Positions 63,999 through 64,000 of a stretch of DNA of 64,000 nucleotides are shown in pieces. A program made the translations under genes and the position numbers. Positions within the stretch are counted from its first letter, which is position 1. Each line of letters begins with the position of its first letter. The notes beneath the pieces are model-generated. The model was not told where the DNA came from. It was given only the letters and a program-made list of their open reading frames with translations, and ran no database searches. This DNA is from Microbacterium sp. SYP-A9085. GTDB taxonomy: Bacteria > Actinomycetota > Actinomycetes > Actinomycetales > Microbacteriaceae. Location of the stretch: positions 576,371-640,370 of the forward strand of contig NZ_WJII01000002.1 in the NCBI RefSeq assembly GCF_009649635.1, given 5' to 3'.

Positions 63999-64000
63999 CA

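Overview
The window looks like chromosome of a high-GC actinobacterium of the family Microbacteriaceae, most likely Microbacterium or a close relative. The support is strongly GC-biased codons, frequent GTG/TTG starts, several genes with a TANNNT box 6-8 nt before the start codon (leaderless transcripts), the order secY-adk-map, and the protein families present. No phage, plasmid, insertion sequence, CRISPR array or tRNA gene was found. All calls come from reading the sequence; nothing was searched.

Layout. (1) 1-6873: a divergent YheO/PAS-type regulator and a six-gene plus-strand operon (MHS-type MFS transporter, PfkB sugar-acid kinase, KDPG aldolase, D-serine-dehydratase-like PLP enzyme, D-aminoacylase-type deacylase, RidA). 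Together these can be read as a route from an N-acylated amino sugar acid such as N-acetyl-D-glucosaminate through KDG and KDPG to pyruvate and glyceraldehyde-3-phosphate. (2) 6880-14035: glmS, coaA, a flavin amine oxidase, a Ppx/GppA phosphatase and glmM. (3) 14050-16037: rpsI, rplM and a CPBP membrane protease. (4) 16075-30470: a Wzx/Wzy-type exopolysaccharide locus (LMW tyrosine phosphatase, BY-kinase, initiating glycosyl-phosphotransferase, three glycosyltransferases, flippase, pyruvyl transferase, polymerase), then a DUF4012 protein and an LPXTG surface protein. Genes from about 19.2 to 27.9 kb are clearly richer in A+T than their neighbours and look acquired. (5) 30651-40828: a small membrane protein, an endonuclease/exonuclease/phosphatase family protein, and a muropeptide-sugar locus: murQ and an amino-sugar kinase divergent from a MurR/RpiR regulator, followed by GNAT, PIG-L, an ABC sugar importer without its own ATPase, and an FAD-linked oxidase that could oxidise the D-lactate released by MurQ. 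(6) 40917-43800: truA and an acyltransferase-3/SGNH protein. (7) 44120-62035: the main ribosomal protein supercluster on the minus strand: alpha operon (infA-rpmJ-rpsM-rpsK-rpoA-rplQ), secY-adk-map-DsbA-like, and the spc and S10 operons. (8) The right edge holds a 5S rRNA on the minus strand, presumably the end of an rrn operon.

The most unusual features are repeats. A 71-72 bp nested palindrome with arms GCCGAACCCACC and GCCGAACCCA occurs seven times, always between genes, often in pairs. Two copies in opposite orientation bracket a solitary AbiEi/DUF559-like gene with a PD-(D/E)XK-like C-terminus (47608-48591). A paralogue (62588-63544) is bracketed by two inverted arrays of a 20-bp tandem repeat. 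Both paralogues lie directly upstream of ribosomal-protein operon promoters and read in the same direction. This pairing of a nuclease-like gene with flanking palindromic repeats recalls REP/RAYT systems and is the best candidate here for an undescribed system; the functional link is inference.
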